Assembly: GCF_000190735.1 (NCBI RefSeq)
Contig: NC_015177.1
Location: 868,001 to 932,000, forward strand
Source: Pseudopedobacter saltans DSM 12145
GTDB lineage: Bacteria; Bacteroidota; Bacteroidia; Sphingobacteriales; Sphingobacteriaceae
Length of the DNA: 64,000 nt
Direction of reading: 5' to 3'
Every line of letters begins with the position of its first letter. Positions within the stretch are counted from its first letter, which is position 1. Of this stretch, positions 17,100 through 26,182 are shown one piece after another. Below the pieces are notes generated by a model. It saw nothing but the letters and a program-made list of their open reading frames with translations. It did not search any database and was not told the origin of the DNA. The position numbers and the translations under genes were made by a program.

Positions 17100-17855
17100 A
17101 TGGTGGAAAATATTTGTTCAAAGATTAGAGAGGGAAGCTATTTAGTAATTGCCACTTTTCTGATTATAATAACGTCGGTGACATTTGCGCAGGAAGGACC
17201 ACCTGCACAAAAAGCGAAATATATTGGGACAATAGCTGGAATGGTTGTAACTAAAGAAGAAGTGCTAAGAGAAATGGAACGATATAGAGCTGATGTATAT
17301 CGAGACATAGCAACCGAAGATCCTGGAAAACAATCGGGATCATTTTGGGATAAAGAAATAAGGGGAATTAAAGCTATAGACATATTACGGACAAGGGCGA
17401 TTGATTCCTTGTCTGTAATTAAAGTTCAGGAAAAGTTATTGAGAGAGCGAAACTTATGGCCATACAAAGACTATGAGTCTCTTCTTAAAGACCTGGAAGT
17501 TAACAATAGAAACAGGAAAAAATCTGTAGCTGGACATGAGGTTATATACGGACCAATAGAATTTAGCGAACAAACTTTTTTCGACTATTGTTTTAGTAAT
17601 GCACTTATTCGGTTAAAAAATGGTTTGGTTAATGAGAAGCTGATAGTAATTACTGAAGTAGATTTACAAAATCAGTTTAAAAAAATGCAAAATACAGTAT
17701 ATAAAGAAGATAAGTACACTTTAAAGGCCTTTACGCGACAGGTTAAAGATGCCTATATAGAAGTAGCTTATAAGGCTTTAATAAATAAGTATGTTGAGCA
17801 TGCAAATAACAAAATAGATTCAGGGAAGCTTAATCAAATTAGATTAACAGAATAG
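17100..17855 (+). CDS. SurA-like periplasmic chaperone-type protein
   Basis: The 251-residue exported protein has a signal peptide ending TFAQ (residue ~30). The remainder is helical and charged and resembles the N-terminal substrate-binding part of SurA/PpiC-type foldases: IAGMVVTKEEVLREMERYRADVY near residue 42-64 and DILRTRAIDSLSVIKVQEKLLRERNL near 98-123. I see no parvulin isomerase domain. Such proteins assist folding of outer-membrane or secreted proteins. Placed after susC/D and before beta-helix proteins, it could be a dedicated chaperone for these products; this is inference. A weak hairpin (CCTGA...TCAGG, about 17873-17889) follows its stop. Confidence 0.55.
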   Translation: MVENICSKIREGSYLVIATFLIIITSVTFAQEGPPAQKAKYIGTIAGMVVTKEEVLREMERYRADVYRDIATEDPGKQSGSFWDKEIRGIKAIDILRTRAIDSLSVIKVQEKLLRERNLWPYKDYESLLKDLEVNNRNRKKSVAGHEVIYGPIEFSEQTFFDYCFSNALIRLKNGLVNEKLIVITEVDLQNQFKKMQNTVYKEDKYTLKAFTRQVKDAYIEVAYKALINKYVEHANNKIDSGKLNQIRLTE

Positions 17856-17912
17856 ATTTTAAAATCAAGCCTGAGTTTGACAATCAGGTTCTTCATCTTA
17901 AGTTAAAAAGGA

Positions 17913-19460
17913 ATGACTACTCTAAAATTCCGAAATATCCTCATGTATAGTGCGCTATGCCTTATTTTTGTACCCAAGATCATATTGGCCAATATCGTTA
18001 CATCTGCAGTATACGTAGATTCAGAATATGGGAATGATAATAATAGTGGGATTTCAGAGAAGGAAGCGTGGCAATCGCTAGAAAAAGTGAATAGTATCAC
18101 TTTTGGGCCGGGTGCGAAAATTATGTTTAAGTCTGGCGGTATATGGCTCGGAACACTCTACCCAAAAGGATCTGGAGATCATAATCACCCAATAGTAATT
18201 GACAAGTATGGGAAAGGTAGTAAACCATTAATAGATGGCAATGGTATTGAAGGAAAAGGAGTAGTGAGCCTCTATAATCAAGAGTACTGGGAAATCAATA
18301 ACCTGGAAATAACTAATAATTCAGATATACCAGGAGATAGAAGAGGTGTGGAAATAAAAGCAGAAGATTATGGAACCATAAATCATATCTATCTTAGAAA
18401 TTTACACATACATCATATAAAAGGTATCATTGGCAACGGGCATAAAGAAAAAAGAACAGCTGGAATATATATTACAACTGTATCAGACAAAATAAAAGCT
18501 ACTCGTTACAATGACATTTTAATAGAAGGATGCCATATTCATCATGTCGAAAATCAGGGTATAGCAACCAGCCATGAATCCGGTGTATTCGATTACCCTG
18601 AAGGAGAAAAATGGGAAAGAAGAAAACTTACTGATCTGAATATCAGAGATAATATTATTCATCATATTTCAAAAAATGCCATGATCATAAGAATGGCTGA
18701 AGGTGGAGTTGTAGAACGTAATTTATGTTATGAAACAGCAACAGGCATTACAGGGAATACCATTTTTTCGAGAACAGTCAGAGGAACGGTCTTTCAGTAT
18801 AACGAAGGCTTTCTTAACAGATCGCCAGATGCAGATGGAAGTTTATATGATCCGGATATTAATAGTCCGGAAACTATCTGGCAGTATAGCTATAGTCATG
18901 ATAATGCCCATGGTTTAGTTTGGTTTTGTACACATAAACGTGATAAAGGGATTATAGTAAGGTATAATCTTAGTCAAAATGACAGGGGTATCCTGGTTTA
19001 TTTTAACTATGCATTTACTGAAGCTTCGCTTTATAATAATGTATTTTATATTGAAGATCATGTTTCTCCTATTATTATTAGAGAGCGTTCTAACACAGAT
19101 CATACTTATAAATTCCATAATAATATTATCTATAATAAAAGTAAAAATGCAATGTATAGGTTTGCAAGTCCAGAGGGAAAAGGTATTCAGAACAGGGCTT
19201 ACAGCAATAATTTATTTTTTGGCATTCATCCTAAAGACGAACCATATGATCCAAATAAACTTATCAGCGATCCCTTATTCGTAAATCCGGGTACAGCTGT
19301 AGGACTGAGTACTTTAAATGGTTATAAATTAAAAAAGAGGTCTCCTGCCATAAAATCAGGAACTCTGATATCCAATAATGGAGGGAAAGATCTTTACGGA
19401 AATAAAGTAGATAGTAAAGAAAAACCTAATATAGGTATTTATAACGGAGATGGATTATAG
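17913..19460 (+). CDS. Exported right-handed beta-helix protein (lyase-like)
   Basis: The 515-residue protein has a signal peptide (residues ~8-28). It opens with the YVDSEYGNDNNSGISEKEAWQSLEKVN block typical of beta-helix proteins with a Ca2+-type N-cap, followed by many PbH1-type coils (for example YWEINNLEITNN, HIYLRNLHIHHIKG, DILIEGCHIHHVENQG, NIRDNIIHHISKNAMIIR). Several HH pairs lie along one face. It does not carry the PL6 K...R motif, so family and reaction are open; related proteins include polysaccharide lyases and glycan epimerases. It follows the SurA-like gene and may be the last intact gene of the susC operon, since the next two genes are broken. Confidence 0.7.
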   Translation: MTTLKFRNILMYSALCLIFVPKIILANIVTSAVYVDSEYGNDNNSGISEKEAWQSLEKVNSITFGPGAKIMFKSGGIWLGTLYPKGSGDHNHPIVIDKYGKGSKPLIDGNGIEGKGVVSLYNQEYWEINNLEITNNSDIPGDRRGVEIKAEDYGTINHIYLRNLHIHHIKGIIGNGHKEKRTAGIYITTVSDKIKATRYNDILIEGCHIHHVENQGIATSHESGVFDYPEGEKWERRKLTDLNIRDNIIHHISKNAMIIRMAEGGVVERNLCYETATGITGNTIFSRTVRGTVFQYNEGFLNRSPDADGSLYDPDINSPETIWQYSYSHDNAHGLVWFCTHKRDKGIIVRYNLSQNDRGILVYFNYAFTEASLYNNVFYIEDHVSPIIIRERSNTDHTYKFHNNIIYNKSKNAMYRFASPEGKGIQNRAYSNNLFFGIHPKDEPYDPNKLISDPLFVNPGTAVGLSTLNGYKLKKRSPAIKSGTLISNNGGKDLYGNKVDSKEKPNIGIYNGDGL

Positions 19461-19478
19461 AAAAAAAACTCATTTATT

Positions 19479-20336
19479 ATGTGTAATGTAGGAAATAAAG
19501 GAAAAATAATACTTGTGTTATTCATAGCACTGCTATATAATGTATACGGATAATCGCAAATAGTACCCTCTGTGTCAGAATACCCGGTTATAGCCAAAGA
19601 TGCAACTTGGTGCTGGTTTGCAGACCCAAGGGCAGTTTACTATAAAGGTAAGCATGAAAAAATTTATTATGGCTATATAAACACTAAAGGAGATGTAGTT
19701 ATCAGTTCAAGAGATGCGAGCACTAAAGAAATACATACATACATCTTAAACGAAAAACTGCAGGTAGATGATCATAATGTGCCATCAATTCTGTTTCTTC
19801 CTGATGGAAAAATACTAACATTTTATACGGAACATAACGGTCGCTTTTTTATGCGGAAAAGTAAGAATGCGGAAGACATAAGCGAATGGGAAGAGGAGAA
19901 GGTACTTTCTTTCGGACTTAAAAATCAGCTTATTTGTTATTCCCATCCGGTAATGTTATCAGCAGAGAATAACAGGATTTATATGTTTTTTCGCAGTAGA
20001 AATAAAAGAATACCAGATAATCCTAAATATGCAGATTGGAGGCAGAATTATGTTTATAGTGACGATTTTGGTAAAACCTGGACAGATGCTCAATATTATC
20101 TAAGCAGTAAGGGAGATTATAATAAAGTCCCTTATTTAAAAATAGTTTCCGATAATAAATCCAAAATTCATTTCCTGTTTACGGATGGGCATCCAAAACT
20201 TGGATTATCATCTGTATACCATGCATATTATGAAAAAGGGAAATTCCATCAAACTAATGGAGATGTTGTTTCTGACGTAAAATATAATAATCACAAAATT
20301 TATATTTACCTGGTAAGCTTAACCAATTTTCTCTGA
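19479..20336 (+). pseudogene. BNR_4-type beta-propeller protein, broken (nonsense mutation and truncation)
   Basis: From ATG 19479 the frame encodes a signal peptide, then a TAA at 19551-19553 exactly where the mature protein should begin; a CAA-to-TAA change would explain it. The frame stays open afterwards to 20336 and encodes about 260 residues with BNR_4 features (ATWCWFADPRAVYY near the start, FGKTWTDAQYY later, HVFFLF-type strand repeats). BNR_4 proteins are sialidase-like propellers frequently found beside or as polysaccharide lyases. The end (VSLTNFL) does not look like a family C-terminus, and the length is well short of a usual BNR_4 protein, so the 3' part has been lost. Internal initiation at GTG 19572 would give an unexported fragment. 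Confidence 0.7.
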
Positions 20337-20342
20337 AATATT

Positions 20343-20666
20343 ATGATTAAGAATTTACTTTTAGTATGTGCCTTATTTTTAAATATTAATGTTTTCTCTT
20401 AAGTCACACGATTTGTTTCTCCTCAGGGAACAGGAGACGGATTAACAGCAGGAAACGCAACAGATTTTTAAGTAGCACTTTTTGGACAAATATTCAGAGT
20501 CTGTTACAGACGCAACCTGTAATAGTTAAATTTACTGCAGGAGACTATGTAAGAACTTACGCACAGAGAAATCTTCAACCTAAGTGGCATGAGGAATGCT
20601 AAAAATCAGTTAATATTGGAAGGCGAGCCTGGGAATCCTGTTTTTTCCAGCTCCTACTGGGTATAA
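20343..20666 (+). pseudogene. Decayed homologue of the beta-helix protein at 5265
   Basis: ATG 20343 starts a signal peptide (LLLVCALFLNINVFS) interrupted by TAA at 20400-20402. The same frame then reads VTRFVSPQGTGDGLTAGNATDF and meets a second stop at 20469-20471. Restoring one T in the T-run there opens the frame into SSTFWTNIQSLLQTQPVIVKF, and another frame change near 20580 gives KNQLILEGEPGNPVFSSS. These pieces match, in order, the first ~110 residues of the protein at 5265 (GTGTGDSESNAADF, NSSFWKEV, NNLLIIKGIPE). At least one nonsense and two frameshift lesions plus loss of the 3' part make it a true pseudogene. Further decayed sequence may run to about 20760. Confidence 0.8.
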
Positions 20667-20823
20667 TTTTGCAGACTAATACTATTGTTAACATAAATTT
20701 CGACCGCAAATTCGCCTCCTCTGTAGAAAGATGTAGAATTTACAGTTACGTATGATACGATATAGAGTGACTGGTTATATTAAATATTAAAGTGTTTTTT
20801 TGAATAATTAATTTATATATTTA

Positions 20824-20837
20824 TGGTAACGTTACCG
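20824..20837. promoter_or_regulatory. LacI-type operator 5 (distal site of the first PL6 operon)
   Basis: TGGTAAC|GTTACCG, nearly a perfect palindrome (GGTAACGTTACC is perfect). It lies about 90 bases before the ATG at 20926. Confidence 0.7.
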
Positions 20838-20883
20838 AATGTTATAAATTGTAAATCTTTTTAGTATTTGAAGCTTAAAAATA

Positions 20884-20897
20884 CGTGTACGTAACCG
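20884..20897. promoter_or_regulatory. LacI-type operator 6 (proximal site of the first PL6 operon)
   Basis: CGTGTAC|GTAACCG, with its centre exactly 60 bp downstream of operator 5. Both arms match YGKKWAC, and the site ends 28 bases before the ATG. No convincing -33/-7 pair was found close to this copy. Confidence 0.7.
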
Positions 20898-20925
20898 TAA
20901 GTTTGTAGGCTTGTTAAAATCAATT

Positions 20926-23814
20926 ATGAAATATAAACTACTAAATTCTTTAATTTTTATTCTCCTAAGTTCAATTGTTAAGGCTGATATTTATTACATA
21001 AGTTCGGCAGATGACTTAAATAATCTGACGTGGTCTTCAGCCTTAAAACCTGGAGATAAAGTCATTATGCGAGACGGGGTCTGGAATAGTCAGGATGTAT
21101 GGTTTACCGGAGAAGGTACCGAACTAAACCCAATAACCTTAGTTGCAGAACATGCTGGCAGTGTAATTATGTCCGGCAATTCGAAGTTAGTCATAAATGG
21201 AAAGTGGTTAGTTGTAGATGGATTATCTTTTAAAAATGGCTATTCTTTAACCCATACCATAACATTTTCTGCAACTTCGGCTCATTGCAGATTAACCAAT
21301 ACAAGTATAGTAAATTACAATCCTCCATCAAAGGAAACAGACTATAAATGGGTTTCAATTTATGGCACATATAATAGAGTAGATCATTGCGAATTTACAG
21401 GAAAAGATCATCAGGGGACCACTCTTGTTGTTTGGCTGGATGAACAGCCTAATTACCACAGAATAGACCATAATTATTTCGGGCCAAGACCTATTTTTGG
21501 TGCCAACGGTGCCGAAACGATCAGGGTAGGGACCAGCGATTATGCTTTTAATGACTCTTATACAACTATAGAGGAAAATATTTTTGACAGGTGTGATGGC
21601 GAGGGAGAGCTTATTTCTATAAAATCAGTAAATAATATTGTCAGAAATAATCTTTTTTACGAATGTAAAGGCTCATTGTCTTTGAGGAGCGGTAATAATA
21701 CAGATGTGAATGGTAACTATTTTATAGGAAACGGGAAGATAGGGACAGGGGGTATCCACATTATGGGAGAAAATCAGAAAGTATATAATAATTATCTGTA
21801 CGATATAACGGGAACAGGTATATATGCTGCGATTTCTTTAAGAAATGCTTATGTTAACCCAACATTATCAGAGTACTATCAGGTAAAAAATGCACAGATT
21901 TTAGGTAATACTATAGTTAATTGTAATATGTCTATTGCTATAGGAACAAGTACAAGTGATAGTGATAAATCTATAATTCCACCGATAAATAGCCTGATTT
22001 CGAATAATATAATTCAGACAAACAATAAGCCTTTAATTACCTGGGTAGATGCTACTGCAAACCACCCGGGAAATGTTGGATTTGATAACAATCTTGTATT
22101 TGGAATGCTTAAACCAGACAGTTATCCGAGCGGGATTATTGTTCAGGATCCTTTATTGGAACCAAATGAGCTGAATGTTTATGAACCTGATGCAGCCAGT
22201 CCGGCTAAAAACAGTTTTTTGGGAAATTTCCCTTTTTATGAAGCAGATGATATAGGTGCAAAGCCAGTAGGAACTTTGCACAAAGCTTTGCTTAACGGAG
22301 AAAGTATAGGACCGGAATGGGTTACTTTGCCAAAATTTATTATACAACGGAATATTTTTGACTCCGAACCAGGGGTTTGGGATAATGCCGGGCGAGCCTT
22401 CACTTATGACTTAGGTACAGGTACGGGTAATGAAGGCAAGTTGTTTAACACTACAGGTAGTGCAAACGCATCAACCCAGAGTTCAAGGAAATTTTTACCA
22501 TATATTCCTACGGCTAACGGAGGAGGTTATGCTCAGGTAATTCTTCCAGCAAATGGAGGAGGATATTTTACCTTACAGGATACTGATCCCGAAAAAGCAA
22601 CATTAAAAATAAATGCTTCCAGCAATACCAGTAACCCGGCTAAATTTTCTTTGTATCAAATAGGTAATACAACACCAGTATCCAGTTTGTTCTTTAACAT
22701 ATCATTCAACGATAGTACATTTACAAGGGCGGCCTGGGCTTGTGCTATAGGTAACTACGAGGCAGAAGTAACCAACAGCATTTTTAGAAGAGCAGCCGGT
22801 TTAACTCCAAATTCAAATACATCTAATCCCGATGTTTTCGGAGCTTTTAGATGGGAGATTTCTGCCAACAATCCGGAAATAATAAATTTTCAATATAGAA
22901 TACGTCCAAATGGATCTCCAGAGCCTAATGCAATATATAAAACCATCAATACAAATACTTTTTATAGAGGAGGGAAATTTGCGATCGAAGTTTATGCAAA
23001 TAATGATGTCATTCCGCAAAGTTACACGCGTGATGGCATATCCTATCAATTGCCTTCTCAAACCTATCATATATGGGCAAATGGTGAGCGTATGAAAGAT
23101 GATACTGCTTACGAATTTACTGTTAATCAGCTCACTGCAGGAGAAAAGATTAATTCGTTTATGATTCAGGGAACAGGTAGTTCATCTCATCTTACAGCTG
23201 CCGTAGGTGATAATGCAGCTGCAATAACAATAGGCAATATTAAAATGGATTTTGCCAGCATCGTTACGTTGCCGGTAACTTTAACTTCTTTTAATGTTAA
23301 GAAACAACAAGCAAATGTATTGTTAAATTGGACAACAGACTCAGAAGTTAATAATGCTGATTTTGAAGTTTTACGGTCTGCAGACGGTAAAGAATTTAAT
23401 AGCATAGGCAATGTAAAAGGAGCCGGAAATTCGAATTCGGTTAATAGCTATTCATTTACAGACAGATATCCTCTCGAAGGAGTGAATTTTTACAAATTGA
23501 GGCAGGTAGATTATGATGGAGCAGGTAATTACTCAGAAATAAGAACTGTTAATATCGATTTTATAGCATCAGGTAATTTAAAGGTTTTTACCACAGCAGA
23601 TATAAACCAGGTACATTTCTCATATACCTCGCAAAATATGAGTGAATCGGTGTTGCAAATAATTGATGTACAGGGTCGAAAATACACAGAGCAAAAAATA
23701 CAATTGAAAAAAGGCGAGAATTACTTTTTAATTGATTCCAATTTACCTTCTGGCGGGTACATAGCGCTATTAAGGTCAAAAGATCAGGTTGTAGTTACAA
23801 AATTTATTAGATAA
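20926..23814 (+). CDS. PL6 polysaccharide lyase with a middle beta domain and type IX secretion signal
   Basis: Start ATG 20926 gives 962 residues with a signal peptide (~1-18). Residues ~20-460 are a PL6 beta-helix (chondroitinase B/alginate lyase family): the metal-binding acids sit in CDGEGELIS, the catalytic base is K233 in SIKS and the acid is R254 in SLRSG. Their 21-residue gap equals K250/R271 of Pedobacter heparinus chondroitinase B. The residue before the lysine is Ile instead of the Asn in both paralogues. Residues ~470-780 form a beta-rich domain, possibly carbohydrate-binding. The C-terminal ~180 residues are a type IX secretion C-terminal domain (LPVTLTSFNVKKQ, FYKLRQVDYDG, SGGYIALLRS). 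It is therefore probably secreted or surface-attached and makes the first cuts. Confidence 0.93.
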   Translation: MKYKLLNSLIFILLSSIVKADIYYISSADDLNNLTWSSALKPGDKVIMRDGVWNSQDVWFTGEGTELNPITLVAEHAGSVIMSGNSKLVINGKWLVVDGLSFKNGYSLTHTITFSATSAHCRLTNTSIVNYNPPSKETDYKWVSIYGTYNRVDHCEFTGKDHQGTTLVVWLDEQPNYHRIDHNYFGPRPIFGANGAETIRVGTSDYAFNDSYTTIEENIFDRCDGEGELISIKSVNNIVRNNLFYECKGSLSLRSGNNTDVNGNYFIGNGKIGTGGIHIMGENQKVYNNYLYDITGTGIYAAISLRNAYVNPTLSEYYQVKNAQILGNTIVNCNMSIAIGTSTSDSDKSIIPPINSLISNNIIQTNNKPLITWVDATANHPGNVGFDNNLVFGMLKPDSYPSGIIVQDPLLEPNELNVYEPDAASPAKNSFLGNFPFYEADDIGAKPVGTLHKALLNGESIGPEWVTLPKFIIQRNIFDSEPGVWDNAGRAFTYDLGTGTGNEGKLFNTTGSANASTQSSRKFLPYIPTANGGGYAQVILPANGGGYFTLQDTDPEKATLKINASSNTSNPAKFSLYQIGNTTPVSSLFFNISFNDSTFTRAAWACAIGNYEAEVTNSIFRRAAGLTPNSNTSNPDVFGAFRWEISANNPEIINFQYRIRPNGSPEPNAIYKTINTNTFYRGGKFAIEVYANNDVIPQSYTRDGISYQLPSQTYHIWANGERMKDDTAYEFTVNQLTAGEKINSFMIQGTGSSSHLTAAVGDNAAAITIGNIKMDFASIVTLPVTLTSFNVKKQQANVLLNWTTDSEVNNADFEVLRSADGKEFNSIGNVKGAGNSNSVNSYSFTDRYPLEGVNFYKLRQVDYDGAGNYSEIRTVNIDFIASGNLKVFTTADINQVHFSYTSQNMSESVLQIIDVQGRKYTEQKIQLKKGENYFLIDSNLPSGGYIALLRSKDQVVVTKFIR

Positions 23815-23823
23815 GAATTTAAG

Positions 23824-24726
23824 ATGGAAAATAATATCATTAGTGAAAATAGAACCTTATTATTAAGAGTAAGTTTAATAGTCCTTATTTTATCAATATT
23901 TCTTTCTGTAATACTGTATGGTCAGGGGAAGAAAGAAAATACAGATTATTCCTCATTGGTAAATGTAGAGCAGGACATTCGATATGCAACCAAGCCTGAT
24001 TCTGTTAATAATGATATTTCGTCGGACAGGTTACTTGATCTTTATCTCCCAAAGGGCATTCAGCCTACCAAACTACCTGTTTATATCTATATACACGGAG
24101 GAGGTTTCTCTGGAGGTGGTAAAAATCAGCATAAAGCTTTTTGCTCAAAATTGGCGTCCTATGGAATAGCCGTCATAGCAACTAATTACAGATTATATTT
24201 AAAACATAATAAAATTGCCGGTGCTAGTTGCAGAGCAAATATGTCTAAAGGTTTGCCGCCGTCAGGGAAATTCAATGAAGGATTACATAATGCCATAAAA
24301 ATGGCCGGAGAAGATGCCATATTGGCTTTAAACTGGATAAAAGACAATTCTGGCAAATACAATTTTGATACTAGTGATATCACTATTTCTGGTGGTTCTG
24401 CAGGTGCAATAACCGCTTTATTTACAGGGTTATGTGTCAAATATTCAAAAGTAAAAGTTAAAAATATAGTTAATCTATGGGGTGGACTTGAGAATAACAA
24501 TCAGGTTATAAATTCAAAAATACCGGTGCTTACATTTCACGGTAATAAAGACGACTTAATTTCTGTCGAGTATGCACATTCATTGCATCGTTTTTTGGAA
24601 CAAAAAGGGAATAAAGATTCTAAACTAGTCATTATGGATGGTATTGGACATGGAGGGCCGGCTTATAAAGAGGTTATGACCAATAAAATGGAAGCGATTG
24701 TAAACTTTATAAAAAATAACAAATAA
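23824..24726 (+). CDS. Alpha/beta hydrolase (BD-FAE/esterase-like), exported
   Basis: The 300-residue protein has a signal peptide or anchor at residues 15-33. It shows the oxyanion block YIHGGGFSGG (~88-97), the nucleophile elbow ISGGSAGA (~197-204), an aspartate in FHGNKDDLIS (~245) and a late histidine in GIGHGG (~279). This is the HSL/BD-FAE-like esterase group, several of which deacylate glycans. It has a close paralogue at 50144, sharing the preamble DIRYA...DISSDRLLDLYLP and the GASC-x-ANMSKGLP segment, including the same cysteine. It lies 9 bases after the T9SS lyase and 71 bases before the second PL6 gene, so it is in the lyase operon and probably removes ester groups that block lyases. 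Confidence 0.85.
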   Translation: MENNIISENRTLLLRVSLIVLILSIFLSVILYGQGKKENTDYSSLVNVEQDIRYATKPDSVNNDISSDRLLDLYLPKGIQPTKLPVYIYIHGGGFSGGGKNQHKAFCSKLASYGIAVIATNYRLYLKHNKIAGASCRANMSKGLPPSGKFNEGLHNAIKMAGEDAILALNWIKDNSGKYNFDTSDITISGGSAGAITALFTGLCVKYSKVKVKNIVNLWGGLENNNQVINSKIPVLTFHGNKDDLISVEYAHSLHRFLEQKGNKDSKLVIMDGIGHGGPAYKEVMTNKMEAIVNFIKNNK

Positions 24727-24797
24727 CAGATAACATAAAGTAATATCGTAGTAACTATTCAATTTTAGTATAAGATTTATTAATAACAGCTAATCCG

Positions 24798-26180
24798 ATG
24801 AATATAATGAGACTGTCCGAAATCAAATTTTCCCTATTATTAATATTTATATTACAAGTAAACATCCTAAATGCCAGAGACTATATAGTTAATTCTGCAA
24901 AGGAGATTGATGAATTAAACCTGGTTGCGGGAGATAAAGTACTTTTAAAGAAGGGCGTGTGGAAAAATCAAACTCTGATTTTTAAAGGTAAGGGAACTTT
25001 AGATAAACCTATTGTTTTTAAAGCAGAAAAAGAAGGTGAAACCATTGTTAGCGGTAACTCTACTTTGGTTATTGATGGTGAGTTTTTAATAGTGCAGGGC
25101 TTAGTTTTCAGAGATGGAGAAGCTTTTAAGAAAAATGTAATCGCATTCTCAGAACAGTCAAAGAATTGCAGGTTAACAAATACTTCTATAACTAAATATG
25201 ACAATTCTGATAAAAAGATGCGAAATAGCTGGATCGTTTTATACGGGGAAAAAAATAGAGTAGACCATTGTTATGTGAAAGGAAAAACAAGTTTAGGCAC
25301 TACGGTAGGAGTTTATGTTTCTAACAAACCAAACTATCATCGCATAGACCACAATTATTTTGATGGAAGGCCACCTTATGGAGGTAATGGAGGTGAGATC
25401 ATAAGGGCTGGAGTAGATCAAACCTCTTTATTGGATTCCTACACTACAATAGAAAATAATATTTTTGATAATTGTGATGGAGAGATAGAGGTTGTCTCCA
25501 ATAAATCTACACATAATACTATTCGAAATAATTTATTTTTCGAGTGTTCGGGTATGTTGACATTAAGACACGGTAATTATGCAAACGTTTATGATAATTT
25601 ATTCATAGGCAATAAAAAGAAAGATTCAGGGGGAGTTAGAATAATAGGAGAAAACCATAAAGTATATAATAACTATTTCCATGGTTTAACTGGCAGAGGA
25701 TTAAGTGCTGCCATTACCTTTATGAACGCCTGGGAGAATCCACCGTTATGGGGATATTGGCAGGTGAAAAATGCAGAAGTATACAACAACACCTTAATAG
25801 ATTGTGAAGAGCCATTTGTAATAGGTTCCGGCAAAAATGAAAAAACATTTTTGCCGTTACTCAATACAAATGTCTTTAAAAACTATATAAGCGGTACTGC
25901 ATCAGTAGTTGTATGGGAAGAAGCAACTGCGAAAACACCCCAAAATGTAAGGTTTAACGATAACTTATTGCAAGGGAATACTAAAGAACCAGGTTTTACT
26001 GCTGTAGCTACAAAAAACCGAATAAATAAGTATGATCTTATCTATCCGAAGGAAGCTAATTCACAGGTAGGTTTTCCTCCTTTAACGAAAGAGCAGGTAC
26101 AATTACTGGAAGGAAAAGATATAGGGCCGGCTTGGCAGAAACTGAACAAGAAATTTAAAATCAAAAACCAAAAATTATAA
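24798..26180 (+). CDS. PL6 polysaccharide lyase
   Basis: This 460-residue exported lyase (signal peptide ~10-27) consists of the catalytic beta-helix only. The catalytic pair is K236 (VVSNKS) and R257 (LTLRHG), 21 residues apart as in chondroitinase B, with acidic metal ligands in CDGEIEV and an NNIF strand before them. NYHRIDHNYFDGRPPYGGNGGE is a long match shared with the other two PL6 proteins. The family cleaves uronate-containing chains by beta-elimination; known members act on dermatan sulfate or alginate, and sequence alone does not separate them. Without a T9SS domain it is probably periplasmic, or outer-membrane associated by another route, and would shorten imported oligosaccharides. 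It is followed 2 bases later by a T9SS propeller gene. Confidence 0.92.
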   Translation: MNIMRLSEIKFSLLLIFILQVNILNARDYIVNSAKEIDELNLVAGDKVLLKKGVWKNQTLIFKGKGTLDKPIVFKAEKEGETIVSGNSTLVIDGEFLIVQGLVFRDGEAFKKNVIAFSEQSKNCRLTNTSITKYDNSDKKMRNSWIVLYGEKNRVDHCYVKGKTSLGTTVGVYVSNKPNYHRIDHNYFDGRPPYGGNGGEIIRAGVDQTSLLDSYTTIENNIFDNCDGEIEVVSNKSTHNTIRNNLFFECSGMLTLRHGNYANVYDNLFIGNKKKDSGGVRIIGENHKVYNNYFHGLTGRGLSAAITFMNAWENPPLWGYWQVKNAEVYNNTLIDCEEPFVIGSGKNEKTFLPLLNTNVFKNYISGTASVVVWEEATAKTPQNVRFNDNLLQGNTKEPGFTAVATKNRINKYDLIYPKEANSQVGFPPLTKEQVQLLEGKDIGPAWQKLNKKFKIKNQKL

Positions 26181-26182
26181 AC

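Noticed and set aside
20926-26180. Naming the PL6 genes chondroitinase B or alginate lyase
   Set aside because: Both activities share the same catalytic residues; context (GH88, nagAB, no sulfatase) fits neither cleanly, so only the family is stated.
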